The notes beneath the pieces are model-generated. The model ran no database searches and had not been told where the DNA came from. It saw nothing but the letters and a program-made list of their open reading frames with translations. A program made the position numbers and the translations under genes. A stretch of 64,000 bases of DNA, taken from contig NZ_JAIGNU010000001.1 of NCBI RefSeq assembly GCF_019711655.1, positions 124,001-188,000 of the forward strand, written 5' to 3'. How positions within the stretch are numbered: the stretch's first letter is position 1; each line of letters begins with the position of its first letter. Positions 51,100 through 61,240 of the stretch are shown piece after piece. This DNA comes from Qipengyuania mesophila. Its GTDB lineage: Bacteria > Pseudomonadota > Alphaproteobacteria > Sphingomonadales > Sphingomonadaceae.

Positions 51100-53883
51100 T
51101 CAGCGCGCCGGACTGATCCCGTAGCGTTCGTAACGGGCCGCGATATCGGGCGCCAGGCGCAGCGCCTCGAGGATATCGGTCCGGCCCTCGCTTTCACCCC
51201 GACCCAGCCGGATGATGCCGCGCAGATAGCGGCTGGCTGCCTGCGCAGGCTCTTTCTTCAGCGCGGCATCGAGATCCGCCAGCGCTTCCTCCTCGCGTCC
51301 GAGCCGATGGAACACCAGCGCCCGACTGTCGAGCGCAGCCGCGCTGTAGCTGGCGGCCTTGACCGCGCGATCACACAGCTCTGCGCCATCATCGAGATGG
51401 TAGTTCCAGGTCCCCACGAACCAGCACTGCGAATTGAGCAGGGCATCGTCGCCCGGGCGCTCGGACAGCGCCTCGGCGAGCATGGCCCAGCCCTCGTCGC
51501 TGCGATCGGTGGTTCCGGCGATCTCGGCGAAGATTTGCGCCACGGTCGAACGGTCTTCACCACTCACGTCTATCGAGTCGAGCAGTTCCAGCCCCTCTTC
51601 CGCCCGGCCGTCGAGCGCCAGCGCGTGGGCATAGGCAGTGGCGTCGGAAAGGTCTCCGGTAAGTTCGAAAGCCGTGCGCGTGGCCGCGACCGCATCGTCG
51701 AACCGACCCATACGGGTCAGGATATCGGCGCGACCGGTATAGGCTGCTGCCGAGCCTTCTAGTGCGATCGCCTTGTCTATATCGACGAGCGCTCCCGGAT
51801 AGTCGCGACCCAGCGTCTTGAGCGCGCTGCGCAGCATGAGGAAATTGCCTTCGTCCGGCCACAGATCGACCAGATTGTTCGCCGGCGCGATCAAGCCCTT
51901 CACGCGCTGGGCGACTTCCTTGTCCGAAAGTTCCCACACGCGGCGCGGCGCGGAGATGCGAATTTCGGGGTCGGCGCTGTTCATGGCGCGCATCGCCGCC
52001 TTGGTGGCGGGGATGTCGGCCGCTGCAATCTCGCCAGGAATGTAGCTGGCCGAATCGGTCACGCGGACCACGCCGTCGTCGAAGGTCAGCGAGCGCTCGA
52101 AGCGCGTTCCCGCGACCATCCGCTCGGCGAGATCACCCGATCCGCTGATCGTCGCGCCCTTCCCGTCATCGGGCAGGCGATAGGTCGCCTCCTCGACCGA
52201 GGTCATCGGTCCTGTGACACGGTAGGGAATGTCGCGCCAGGCGGCACGTGCGCGGTCGGGATCGAAACTCCAGTTGGTCGTTGCGGTGTAGATCTTGTGG
52301 GTCGCGATATCGCGGTCGAGGGCGAAGGCCTCGCTCAGCACACCCTTCGCGCGCAAATGCCCGATCCCCGATTCCGGATCGTAGCTGTAGGAGGCTTCGT
52401 AGACGAAACCGTCGAACAGGTCGTCGGTGAACTTTTGCGCATGACCCAGCACTTCCTTGGGATCGGTCGCACTGGCCTGGGCTTCCATGCGTGCTGCCAG
52501 AACCCCGCGCGTCTCGACATCGAGATCGTAGACCGCCGGCAAGTCGACACCGCGGGAAAGGTCATAGGTTACCCGCATCGTGCGATCGGCATAGCCCGGC
52601 CAGCGCTGCTCGAGCTTGACCAGATCCGCCCCGCTGGCGCGGAGCGGCAGGGCGTAGCCGAAATTGGGCACTTCGCGGATCGTCGCGAGGCGCGACCCCG
52701 CCGAGGTCCCGTCGAGCCAGTACTCGGTCCCGTCGATCGTCGCGCGAACCACGACATGGTCGAAGGCCCCGGGCAGCGGCTTCCATTGCTGGACCGCGTC
52801 GCCGTTCTTCGAATTGACCAGCATGGCCTCGGCCTCGATGTCGAGCTTGTGCAGTATGGCCAGCAGCAGCACCGACTTGGCCTTGCAATCGCCATAGCCA
52901 AGCGCCCAGGTCTCCATCGGCGACTGGGGCAGGTAATTGCCCCCGTCCATGCCGTTGAGCAGATAGTTGATCTCGTCCTGCACCGTCCGCAGCGCCAGCG
53001 CCGCACGCTCGAGCGGGTCGGGGGTGGCGGCGCGAATGCGGTCGACCTCCTTTGCCAGCGTGCTGCCGGGCTCGATCGTGTTCTCGACGGCGTAATGCGG
53101 CGCCATGACCGCCGCGACATCGCCCCAGGTGGCGAAGCTCCCGGCCATCAGCGCCGGCGGCACCTTGAAACGCGCGGGCGCATCCTCGGGCATCTCCTCG
53201 AGCTTTTCGATCGGCAGGATCAGCTCGACCGTACGATAGCCCTTGGCATCGCTCACGCTCGGTTCGGGGGCCTGGCCCAGCATGGCGTAGGAAACGCCCG
53301 AATCCTGAGGCCACGACATGCGCAACCGACCATATCCCAGCCGCGTGGGCTTGGGGGTGAGCCCTTCGGTCGCCTGCATCGCGCCGGCGAGCGCCTGGTC
53401 GCGATTGGTCGTGGTGCTGGAGAAGCGCAGGATGTCTCCGACCTTGAGTCCGGGAATCTTGAACAGTGCGGTCAGCGCGCCGTTGACCGTGCGCCGTTCC
53501 AGTTCGGTCTCGCGCCGGATGACCTCATGGCCGATCCCGTCGGCGAGGAGATCGATGACCTTCCCGTCACGCACGATCTCGATCCGGTGGACCGCAAGAT
53601 CGCCCTTGTCGGGCAGCCAGCCGAACTGGAGCGTTCCCAGCTGGGAGAGGATTTCCGAATTGCGCACGGCGTAGGCGATATCGGTGAACCGACGAACGAC
53701 CCCGTCTTCGAGCCTCAACTGCCGGTCGAACAGCACGATTTCCTCGTCTTCTTCCACCGCGGCGTCGAAATCGGCCGGCACGACCCATTCGGGCGCATCT
53801 GCGAAAACCACGGCGTCGCCCGCCCATGCCGGCGCAGCGAGAATGGCGAGCGGTGCGACCGCGCCAAGATAAACGGCTCTCAA
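51100..53883 (-). CDS. DUF3857/transglutaminase-like protein with TPR repeats, exported
   Basis: A 927-residue protein. TTG at 53883 begins a signal peptide (RAVYLGAVAPLAILAAPAWA) with GGGGGA 7 nt upstream; the longer frame to 54057 is not credible. After DUF3857 comes a transglutaminase-like core with Cys in GYGDCKAKS, His in FDHVVV and Asp in YWLDGTS, so the triad is intact, and then several tetratricopeptide-type repeats to the end (for example YPGALVDIDKAIALEGSAAAYTGRADIL). It should be periplasmic. Cross-linking or protease activity is possible; substrate unknown. Confidence 0.9.
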   Translation of the reverse strand: MRAVYLGAVAPLAILAAPAWAGDAVVFADAPEWVVPADFDAAVEEDEEIVLFDRQLRLEDGVVRRFTDIAYAVRNSEILSQLGTLQFGWLPDKGDLAVHRIEIVRDGKVIDLLADGIGHEVIRRETELERRTVNGALTALFKIPGLKVGDILRFSSTTTNRDQALAGAMQATEGLTPKPTRLGYGRLRMSWPQDSGVSYAMLGQAPEPSVSDAKGYRTVELILPIEKLEEMPEDAPARFKVPPALMAGSFATWGDVAAVMAPHYAVENTIEPGSTLAKEVDRIRAATPDPLERAALALRTVQDEINYLLNGMDGGNYLPQSPMETWALGYGDCKAKSVLLLAILHKLDIEAEAMLVNSKNGDAVQQWKPLPGAFDHVVVRATIDGTEYWLDGTSAGSRLATIREVPNFGYALPLRASGADLVKLEQRWPGYADRTMRVTYDLSRGVDLPAVYDLDVETRGVLAARMEAQASATDPKEVLGHAQKFTDDLFDGFVYEASYSYDPESGIGHLRAKGVLSEAFALDRDIATHKIYTATTNWSFDPDRARAAWRDIPYRVTGPMTSVEEATYRLPDDGKGATISGSGDLAERMVAGTRFERSLTFDDGVVRVTDSASYIPGEIAAADIPATKAAMRAMNSADPEIRISAPRRVWELSDKEVAQRVKGLIAPANNLVDLWPDEGNFLMLRSALKTLGRDYPGALVDIDKAIALEGSAAAYTGRADILTRMGRFDDAVAATRTAFELTGDLSDATAYAHALALDGRAEEGLELLDSIDVSGEDRSTVAQIFAEIAGTTDRSDEGWAMLAEALSERPGDDALLNSQCWFVGTWNYHLDDGAELCDRAVKAASYSAAALDSRALVFHRLGREEEALADLDAALKKEPAQAASRYLRGIIRLGRGESEGRTDILEALRLAPDIAARYERYGISPAR

Positions 53884-54092
53884 AACTAAATCCCCCAAGT
53901 GAAATCGGATGCAGAGAGTAATTGGGAAGTGCGTCAACGCAAACAGAATATCGCTATTCGTGAACAGTTCGTCGCAGCCGGGGCATTTCCGCCACCCTCG
54001 CTTCGCCACCCTCGGGGGGTTGCGGTTTGCCCTTCCCCCGCCTAGCGGCAGCGCCACGTTCCCGCTGCAATCGAACCGGAGTCTCGCCCGCC
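53884..54092. other. divergent intergenic region between the transglutaminase gene and purB
   Basis: A 209-bp region that must hold promoters of both neighbours. An AT-richer part at 53884-53960 (AGAGAGTAATTGGGAAG and AATATCGCTATTCG) is the likely core. No clear palindrome or boxed promoter is seen. Confidence 0.35.
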
Positions 54093-55403
<1,311 letters not shown>

Positions 55404-55464
55404 ACGCGCGCCACGCGGCGGCCTAGCATTGCGTCATAGGATACAAAAAGAGGGGGTAGCCTTC

Positions 55465-55812
55465 ATGCAGATCGTGCGCACCATCGTCTGGGTCCTGCTG
55501 CTGTTTTCGCTGCTCGCCTTCAGTTTCTTCAACTGGAAGCCGGTCGAAGTGCAGATATGGTCGAACCTCGTGCTCGAAACCAAGCTGCCGGCGCTGGTGA
55601 TCGTCTCCTTCCTGCTCGGGCTGGTGCCGATGTGGCTGATCCACCGCACCAGCAAGTGGCGCGCCACGCGCCGGATCAACGCGTTGGAGACCGCCACCAC
55701 GCGACTCGCCACGCCACCGCCCGCACCCGCGCCCGCCGAGCCGGAGTCAGCCACGGAAACCCCTCCCGAGCCGGACAATCCGGTCGCAACCGAGCCTTCG
55801 CAACCCGCATGA
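55465..55812 (+). CDS. LapA family protein (DUF1049)
   Basis: A 115-residue inner-membrane protein with two helices (IVWVLLLFSLLAFSFFNW and LPALVIVSFLLGLVPMWLI), as in LapA, which works with LapB in controlling LPS synthesis in E. coli. The C-terminal tail is Pro/Ala/Glu-rich and likely disordered. Start ATG 55465 has a G-rich site (GGGGGT) before it. The stop overlaps pyrF by 4 nt. Confidence 0.88.
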   Translation: MQIVRTIVWVLLLFSLLAFSFFNWKPVEVQIWSNLVLETKLPALVIVSFLLGLVPMWLIHRTSKWRATRRINALETATTRLATPPPAPAPAEPESATETPPEPDNPVATEPSQPA

Positions 55813-56483
55813 CCAATCCGATCTATCTCGCCCTCGACGTCCCTCACCTGCGCGACGGGCTCGACCTTGCGAAAAAGGTCAAGGGCCATGTCGGCGGGAT
55901 CAAGCTGGGGCTCGAGTTCTTTTGCGCGCACGGCGCGCACGGGGTCCATATGATCGGCCAGCTGGGCCTGCCGATCTTCCTCGACCTCAAGCTCTACGAC
56001 ATTCCCAACACGGTCGCCGGCGCGATGCAGGCGATCCACGTGCTCGAACCGAGCATCGTCACGGTCCATGCCAGCGGCGGGCGCGCCATGCTCGAGGATG
56101 CCAAGGCGGCGGCGGGCGAGAACACCCGCGTCGTCGGCGTCACCATGCTCACCAGCATGGATGATCGCGATCTCCAGCGCACCGGAATCGAAGGCAGAGC
56201 GCACGATCACGTGATGCGGCTTGCCGAGCTTTCGCGCGAGGCGGGGCTCGACGGCATCGTCTGCTCGGGCCAGGAGGTGAAGGCGGTGCACGACCAGTGG
56301 AAGGACGGGTTCTTCGTCGTTCCCGGCCTGCGCCCAGCCGGCAGCGCTGCAGGCGACCAGAAGCGCGTAGTCACCCCGCGCCAGGCGCGCGACGATGGCG
56401 CCAGCGTGCTCGTGATCGGCCGCCCGATCAGCCGCGCCGAGGATCCCGCCAAGGCCGCGCGCCAGATCGAGGCGACGCTTTGA
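55809..56483 (+). CDS. pyrF: orotidine 5'-phosphate decarboxylase
   Basis: A 224-residue TIM-barrel enzyme forming UMP. The catalytic set is DLKLYDIPNT (Asp59, Lys61, Asp64) and the phosphate loop ends GRPISRAEDP. Length is normal for the bacterial short form. It is translationally tied to the LapA-like gene (ATGA) and to the next GNAT gene (TTGA). Confidence 0.97.
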   Translation: MTNPIYLALDVPHLRDGLDLAKKVKGHVGGIKLGLEFFCAHGAHGVHMIGQLGLPIFLDLKLYDIPNTVAGAMQAIHVLEPSIVTVHASGGRAMLEDAKAAAGENTRVVGVTMLTSMDDRDLQRTGIEGRAHDHVMRLAELSREAGLDGIVCSGQEVKAVHDQWKDGFFVVPGLRPAGSAAGDQKRVVTPRQARDDGASVLVIGRPISRAEDPAKAARQIEATL

Positions 56484-56989
56484 CGCAAATCGAGGCGGCG
56501 AAACCCGCCGACGCCGAACCCCTCAAGCTGCTGGTGGAGCGCGCCTATCGCGGCGACAGCGCGCGGCAGGGCTGGAATCACGAAGCCGACATCCTCGACG
56601 ACGAGCGCATCTCGCTCGCTGAAATCGAGACGATGCTCGCCGATCCGGCGGTCAGCCTGCTCGTCGCGCGGGGCGACGACGGCAGACTGACGGGCTGCGT
56701 CGCGGTTACGCGGAAGGACGACACGCTCGGCTATCTCGGCACCTTCTGTGTCGATCCGCAGCGTCAGTCGGCAGGCCTTGGACGGACACTCCTCGATGCG
56801 GCTGAAAATGATGCGCGCTCGTCGGGCCTCGCCGCGATGGAGATGACGGTCATCACCCAGCGCGAGGTGCTGATCGCCTGGTACGAGCGGCGCGGCTATC
56901 GCAGGACCGGCGAGACGCGCCCCTTCCCCGTGCTGCGCGACCCGCCGCTCCGCTTCGTGGTGCTGGAAAAGCCGCTGACCGGGGCCTAG
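56480..56989 (+). CDS. GNAT family N-acetyltransferase
   Basis: A 169-residue acetyltransferase with the acetyl-CoA motif QRQSAGLGRTLLDAAE and the end WYERRGYRRTGETRPFP. The start is TTG (56480), overlapping the pyrF stop as TTGA and preceded by GAGG 7 nt upstream; no ATG fits. The substrate is unknown. It is convergent with nothing and is followed 9 bp later by trpF. Confidence 0.88.
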   Translation: MTQIEAAKPADAEPLKLLVERAYRGDSARQGWNHEADILDDERISLAEIETMLADPAVSLLVARGDDGRLTGCVAVTRKDDTLGYLGTFCVDPQRQSAGLGRTLLDAAENDARSSGLAAMEMTVITQREVLIAWYERRGYRRTGETRPFPVLRDPPLRFVVLEKPLTGA

Positions 56990-56998
56990 GACGCGCCC

Positions 56999-57640
56999 AT
57001 GGCCAATGCCCGGATCAAGATCTGCGGGATTTCGACCCCCGACACGCTCGACGCGGTGCTCGCGGCGCGGGCCGAGTATGTCGGCTTCAACTTCTTCCCG
57101 CCCAGCCCGCGCCATGTCGACATGGCCGCGGCAGCGGCGCTCGCTGCTCGGGCGGGATCGACGATCGGCAAGGTTGGCGTCTTCGTCGATCCCGACGACA
57201 GTCTGCTGCGGGAGGCCGTCGCAGCCGGCCGGCTCGATGCGATCCAGCTCCATGGCGAGGAAGCGCCCGAACGCTGCGCTGCGCTGCGTTCGCGCTTCGG
57301 CCTGCCGGTGTGGAAGGTGATCCCGGTCAGCAATGCCGCCGACGTCGCGCGCGCCGACGCCTATCGCGCGGCCGCCGACCTCATCCTGTTCGATGCCAAG
57401 ACGCCGAAGGATGCAACGCTGCCCGGCGGCCTGGGCCTGCGATTCGACTGGTCGCTGCTGGCAGGCCTGCGCATGGCACTGCCTTGGGGCCTCGCCGGAG
57501 GGCTCTCAGCCGCCAATGTGCGCGATGCGATCGAAGCCACGGGCGCACCGCTGGTCGATACGTCGAGCGGTGTCGAAAGCGCGCCGGGCATCAAGGATTC
57601 GGACAAGATCGCCGGGTTCTGCGCCGCGGTCCGCGCATAG
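56999..57640 (+). CDS. trpF: phosphoribosylanthranilate isomerase
   Basis: A 213-residue TIM barrel of tryptophan synthesis. It has the start IKICGIS with the catalytic Cys, FNFFPPSPRHV, GVFVD, QLHGEE and the phosphate site DTSSGVESAPGIKD. trpB would be next in related genomes; here a minus-strand gene comes between. Its transcript probably ends at the hairpin at 57656, though the T-run there faces the other way. Confidence 0.96.
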   Translation: MANARIKICGISTPDTLDAVLAARAEYVGFNFFPPSPRHVDMAAAAALAARAGSTIGKVGVFVDPDDSLLREAVAAGRLDAIQLHGEEAPERCAALRSRFGLPVWKVIPVSNAADVARADAYRAAADLILFDAKTPKDATLPGGLGLRFDWSLLAGLRMALPWGLAGGLSAANVRDAIEATGAPLVDTSSGVESAPGIKDSDKIAGFCAAVRA

Positions 57641-57647
57641 AAGGCGC

Positions 57648-57675
57648 AAAAAAGAGGCGGCCCCGCAGGACCGCC
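57648..57675 (-). terminator. intrinsic terminator of the beta-barrel protein gene
   Basis: GGCGG (57656-57660) and CCGCC (57671-57675) form a short stem, and on the minus strand a TTTTTT run (57653-57648) follows. It lies 25 bp downstream of the minus-strand gene's stop and 7 bp after trpF, so it may also slow trpF transcription. Confidence 0.75.
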
Positions 57676-57700
57676 CCCGAATTTGCCGTAGCGCCTTCGC

Positions 57701-58147
57701 TTAGAAGGTCAGGCCGAAGCCGATCGCCGCGGTGTTCACATCGACGATCTCGTCGAAGAAGTGGCGGTATTCGACCTTCACATAGGTCGAGTCGCCCAGC
57801 TTGTGCTGGTAGCCTGCACCGGCATGGAACGCGTCGCCATCATTGAAGCTGTAGCCGGCGGTCGCATAGAGCTTGCCCGCGTCGCCGATCTTGGCACCCG
57901 CACGAGCGGTCACGCCGAACACGACGTCCGCACCATCGGCAAGGATCTTGTCGGCCGAAGCTTCGACCCCGGCAAATGCACCGGTCCCGAGATCGAAATC
58001 ATAACCGGTGGCGACGCCAGCGACGGCTTCTTCGACACCATTCGCCCAGGCAATGCCGCCGCGGGCTTCGACGCGGGCCTCGTTGGCCGATGCGGGAACG
58101 GCAGCGGCAACGGCTGCAACTGCACCAAGCAGAGCAATCTTACGCAT
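57701..58147 (-). CDS. outer-membrane beta-barrel protein
   Basis: A 148-residue small porin-like protein: signal peptide MRKIALLGAVAAVAAAVPASA, then alternating beta strands (for example GIAWANGVEEAVAGVATGYDFDLG) and a C-terminal Phe in AIGFGLTF, the BAM recognition signature. It has a strong AAGGAAG site. It lies inverted between trpF and trpB, and its promoter shares the AT-rich gap with trpB. The role is unknown; small barrels of this kind are often envelope-stress or attachment proteins. Confidence 0.88.
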   Translation of the reverse strand: MRKIALLGAVAAVAAAVPASANEARVEARGGIAWANGVEEAVAGVATGYDFDLGTGAFAGVEASADKILADGADVVFGVTARAGAKIGDAGKLYATAGYSFNDGDAFHAGAGYQHKLGDSTYVKVEYRHFFDEIVDVNTAAIGFGLTF

Positions 58148-58167
58148 TCTTGTCTTCCTTTGAAATC

Positions 58168-58189
58168 GAGGCCGCACATGCGCGGCCTC
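58168..58189 (-). promoter_or_regulatory. hairpin in the 5' leader of the beta-barrel gene
   Basis: GAGGCCGC (58168-58175) pairs over 8 bp with GCGGCCTC (58182-58189) around a 6-nt loop, 20 bp before the start. A 5' stem of this type often stabilises an abundant envelope-protein mRNA. Function is inference. Confidence 0.5.
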
Positions 58190-58242
58190 TGACGCATATA
58201 TTGGAAGCGGTAGACAACAATTTCAATATGCGCATTTGCGAC

Positions 58243-58257
58243 TGATGCGTTGCATCA
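58243..58257. promoter_or_regulatory. 15-bp palindrome in the AT-rich gap before trpB
   Basis: TGATGC-GTT-GCATCA is a perfect inverted repeat in a region of low GC (58195-58330) that lies between the beta-barrel gene and trpB. It is a possible regulator site for either gene. No trp attenuator-like leader peptide with tandem Trp codons was found in 58258-58420. Confidence 0.45.
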
Positions 58258-58420
58258 ACATATTGTTACTGAAAGATCACACATACTTTCATGAACATTA
58301 ACGGTTGATGCGCCCGCTGCTTTGCTCGAATAATCATCGGAAAGCTGGTGAGATGCTTTTTGCGGCCTGTCAGCAGAGCTTTCTGGACAACGCCCCGGCA
58401 CGGTGCGAAGCGCGGCGCTC

Positions 58421-59638
58421 ATGACCCAAGACGCCCCAAACTCCTTCCGCAACCAGCCCGACGAGCGCGGCCATTTCGGCGATTACGGCGGTCGCTATGT
58501 CGCCGAGACGCTGATGCCGCTCGTTCTCGATCTCGAGCGCGAATACCGCAAGGCGCAGGCCGATCCCGAATTCCAGCGCCAGTTCGACGATCTGCTCGAA
58601 CATTACGTCGGCCGCCCCAGCCCGCTCTATTTCGCCGAGCGGCTGACCGAGGCGCTCGGCGGGGCGCAGGTGTGGTTCAAGCGCGACGAGCTCAATCACA
58701 CCGGCGCGCACAAGATCAACAATTGCATCGGGCAAATCCTGCTCGCCATGCGCATGGGCAAGACGCGCATCATTGCCGAGACCGGCGCCGGCCAGCACGG
58801 CGTCGCCACCGCCACCGTCTGCGCGCGCTTCGGCCTGCCCTGCGTCATCTACATGGGCGCGACCGACGTCGCGCGGCAGCAGCCCAATGTGTTCCGCATG
58901 AAGCTGCTCGGCGCCGAGGTGGTCCCCGTCACCAGCGGCGCGGCAACGCTCAAGGACGCGATGAACGAGGGGCTGCGCGACTGGGTCGCGAATGTCCACG
59001 ACACCTTCTACATCATCGGCACCGCGGCGGGCCCGCATCCCTACCCGGAGCTCGTCCGCGACTTCCAGAGCGTGATCGGCAAGGAAGCGCGCCAGCAGAT
59101 GCAGGACCGCATCGGTCGCCTCCCCGACCTGCTGGTCGCGGCCATCGGCGGCGGATCGAACGCGCTCGGCCTGTTCCACCCCTTCCTCGACGATCCCGAC
59201 GTGAAGATGCTCGGCGTCGAGGCGGCGGGCTACGGCCTCGATGGCGACCAGCACGCCGCCTCGCTGCTCGGCGGCTTCCCCGGCGTGCTCCACGGCAACA
59301 AGACCTATCTTCTGCAGGACGAGGACGGCCAGATCACCGAGGGCCACTCGATCAGCGCCGGGCTCGACTACCCCGGCATCGGCCCCGAACATGCCTGGCT
59401 CAAGGACATGGAACGCGTCGAATACACCGCGGTCACCGACGACGAGGCGCTCGAGGCGTTCCAGCTGCTTTGCCGCACCGAAGGCATTATCCCCGCGCTC
59501 GAACCCAGCCACGCCATCGCGGCCGTGGCCAAGCGCGCGAAGGAAATGCCCAAGGACAGCGTGATCCTCGCCAACCTTTGCGGACGCGGCGACAAGGACA
59601 TCTTCACCGTGGCTGAGAAGCTTGGGGTGGAGATGTGA
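58421..59638 (+). CDS. trpB: tryptophan synthase beta chain
   Basis: A 405-residue PLP enzyme that joins indole and serine. The PLP lysine is Lys98 in HTGAHKINN, the phosphate loop is GGGSNALG and the monovalent-cation region follows. The start is ATG 58421; a GTG at 58403 adds six residues without support. Its stop overlaps by 4 nt a small frame that lies where trpA would be expected. Confidence 0.97.
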   Translation: MTQDAPNSFRNQPDERGHFGDYGGRYVAETLMPLVLDLEREYRKAQADPEFQRQFDDLLEHYVGRPSPLYFAERLTEALGGAQVWFKRDELNHTGAHKINNCIGQILLAMRMGKTRIIAETGAGQHGVATATVCARFGLPCVIYMGATDVARQQPNVFRMKLLGAEVVPVTSGAATLKDAMNEGLRDWVANVHDTFYIIGTAAGPHPYPELVRDFQSVIGKEARQQMQDRIGRLPDLLVAAIGGGSNALGLFHPFLDDPDVKMLGVEAAGYGLDGDQHAASLLGGFPGVLHGNKTYLLQDEDGQITEGHSISAGLDYPGIGPEHAWLKDMERVEYTAVTDDEALEAFQLLCRTEGIIPALEPSHAIAAVAKRAKEMPKDSVILANLCGRGDKDIFTVAEKLGVEM

Positions 59639-59820
59639 GATTGCTTGGACACATCTTTGCAGCAGCAGTTGCTGTCTGTCTCGTCATAGCCATTTGGGCA
59701 TGGGCTTTCACTAATCGAGCCGACGCAGAGTTCATCCGAAACACCGCTATCCTTATCTCGCTCCTCTTCGGACTTGCGCTTGGCGTTGTCGAAAATTGGG
59801 AACGCAAGCGTCGTGCGTGA
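59635..59820 (+). CDS. small membrane protein between trpB and trpA
   Basis: A 61-residue protein with two membrane spans ([37 protein letters not shown]). The GTG start overlaps the trpB stop as GTGA. Composition is low (about 50% GC in 59641-59700), unlike the trp genes, which suggests a later arrival. No family recognised. Its stop TGA lies inside the trpA remnant. Confidence 0.6.
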   Translation: MRLLGHIFAAAVAVCLVIAIWAWAFTNRADAEFIRNTAILISLLFGLALGVVENWERKRRA

Positions 59821-59860
59821 TCGCCTGGCCAGCGCCTTTGCCAAGCCCCACCCCACCACC
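59813..59860 (+). pseudogene. trpA: remnant of a second trpA 5' end
   Basis: The frame from GTG 59813 encodes [14 protein letters not shown]. Residues 3-14 match 9 of 12 with the N-terminus of the intact TrpA 650 bp downstream ([12 protein letters not shown]). At DNA level 59819-59854 and 60461-60496 agree at 28 of 36 positions. Similarity stops where a 90-bp inverted-repeat element begins at 59861. This looks like the start of an older trpA copy cut off by that element. Confidence 0.75.
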
Positions 59861-59950
59861 ATCGTCACCCCGGACTTGATCCGGGGTGGTGCTTCTTTCC
59901 GCGCAACGCTCAAAGCAGCCCGACCCCGGCTCGGGGGCCGGGGTGACGAT
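59861..59950. repeat. 90-bp inverted-repeat element, REP-like
   Basis: ATCGTCACCCCGG (59861-59873) and CCGGGGTGACGAT (59938-59950) are perfect 13-bp terminal inverted repeats. Inside, CCCCGG-ACTTGAT-CCGGGG (59868-59886) forms a further hairpin, and CCCCGG/CCGGGG occurs again near the right end. Elements starting GTCACCCCGGA-CTTGATCCGGGG are widespread in sphingomonads and other alphaproteobacteria. It has no coding capacity. Confidence 0.88.
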
Positions 59951-59979
59951 GATTTGATGGAAAAACTGAGAGTGGTGCT

Positions 59980-60258
59980 TTGAGCCACCGCCGCAAACGG
60001 CCAGGTAAGCGTAAACAGGCTAACAAGTCGAAGGGTCGAACAAAGACCGTGCGGATTTGGGGACGTGAGGTTCCGTTTCGACCCAAGATTGGCTTGTTCT
60101 GGCTTGTGATTGGTTTTCCGCTGTTCTTCGGCTTTCGGATCCTTGGCCAATCCGCTTCAGGCGATATGGAAAATATGAACCGCTACTTTTGGTGGGCGGT
60201 AGCTATGACGGTAATCTTCGCTTTGATAGGCATGTTCACGAAAGTGCTAGATGACTGA
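59980..60258 (+). CDS. small membrane protein of unknown function before trpA
   Basis: A 92-residue protein with a very basic N-terminus (SHRRKRPGKRKQANKSKGR) and two membrane spans (IGLFWLVIGFPLFFGFRIL; YFWWAVAMTVIFALIGMF). GC in 60001-60120 counts to about 52%. The start TTG 59980 is the best fit but has only a weak site (GAGAGTGG). No known family. Probably an acquired gene, together with the repeat upstream. Confidence 0.55.
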   Translation: MSHRRKRPGKRKQANKSKGRTKTVRIWGREVPFRPKIGLFWLVIGFPLFFGFRILGQSASGDMENMNRYFWWAVAMTVIFALIGMFTKVLDD

Positions 60259-60430
60259 CCACTTCAATAAGCGCCTGTCCTACACGGTCGTGTCCGTGCC
60301 AAGACTCTTGCATGAACCGTCGCCCTTCTTCCTGCCTCCGGACCGAAAGCAGCCCACTTGCACCCCCTCAGCTTTTTTGCCCTTGGACAGTGTAACACCC
60401 GGTCCATGTCTCAGACTTCTGCCGAGTTAG
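60259..60430 (+). other. low-GC intergenic sequence before trpA
   Basis: The 172-bp gap has no open frame of note. The stretch CTCAGCTTTTTTGCCC (60367-60382) includes a T-run without an evident stem, and GTGT-A-ACAC (60391-60399) forms a small palindrome. It should hold the present trpA promoter. The junction with high-GC sequence is near 60430. Confidence 0.4.
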
Positions 60431-61237
60431 ATGAACGAACCTGACCTCATGAACACCCCGAATCGCCTCTCCGCAGCCTTCGCCAAACCCCACCCCGCGC
60501 TCGTGTGCTTCCTCACCGCGGGCGACGGCGATACCGCGGCCAATCTCGACGCGCTGGTCGAAGGCGGCGCGGACGTGATCGAGCTGGGCATGCCCTTTAC
60601 CGATCCGATGGCCGATGGCCCCGCGATCCAGAAGGCCAATATCCGCTCGCTCGGCGCGGGCACGACCACGGCCGATGTCCTGAGCATCGCGACCGGCTTC
60701 CGCCAGCGCCACCCCGAGGTTCCGCTGGTGCTGATGGGCTATGCCAATCCGATGGTCCGGCGCGGGCCCGAATGGTTCGCCTCGGCCGCGAAGGACGCGG
60801 GCGTTGACGGCGTCATCTGCGTCGACATTCCGCCCGAGGAGGACGATGCGCTCGGCCCGGCCTTGCGCGATGCCGAGATCGCCCCGATCCGCCTCGCCAC
60901 GCCCACCACCGACGACAAGCGCCTGCCCGCCGTGATCGAAGGCAGCCAGGGCTTTCTCTATTACGTCGCGGTCGCGGGCATCACCGGCATGCAGCAGGCG
61001 GCGATCGAATCGATCGAGGCCAATGTCACCCGGATCAAGGCCGCGACCGACATTCCCGTCGCGGTCGGCTTCGGCGTGCGTACGCCCGAGCAGGCGGGAG
61101 AGATCGCGCGCGTGGCGGATGGCGTGGTCGTGGGCTCGGCGCTGGTCGAGCTCGTGGCACAGCATGGGGCGGATGCCCCGGCGAAGCTCCGCGAGCTGAC
61201 CTCGGCCCTGTCGCAGGCCGTTCACGCCGCCCGCTAA
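60431..61237 (+). CDS. trpA: tryptophan synthase alpha chain
   Basis: A 268-residue TIM barrel that cleaves indole-glycerol phosphate. The catalytic Glu51 and Asp62 lie in [13 protein letters not shown], and the phosphate-binding end [24 protein letters not shown] is intact. Both ATG 60431 and 60449 fit; the first is kept. It is apart from trpB by 792 bp instead of the usual few bases. Confidence 0.96.
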   Translation: MNEPDLMNTPNRLSAAFAKPHPALVCFLTAGDGDTAANLDALVEGGADVIELGMPFTDPMADGPAIQKANIRSLGAGTTTADVLSIATGFRQRHPEVPLVLMGYANPMVRRGPEWFASAAKDAGVDGVICVDIPPEEDDALGPALRDAEIAPIRLATPTTDDKRLPAVIEGSQGFLYYVAVAGITGMQQAAIESIEANVTRIKAATDIPVAVGFGVRTPEQAGEIARVADGVVVGSALVELVAQHGADAPAKLRELTSALSQAVHAAR

Positions 61238-61240
61238 TTC

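Noticed and set aside
51100..54057. Longer form of the transglutaminase protein starting at 54057
   Set aside because: It would include the purB control region. A signal peptide with a well-spaced ribosome site begins at 53883.
58258..58420. Trp attenuator before trpB
   Set aside because: No short frame with tandem Trp codons and no competing hairpins with a T-run were found.
59774..59983. 69-residue frame between trpB and trpA
   Set aside because: It joins out-of-frame sequence of the 61-residue gene, the trpA remnant and the inverted-repeat element, so it is better read as a pseudogene piece plus a repeat.
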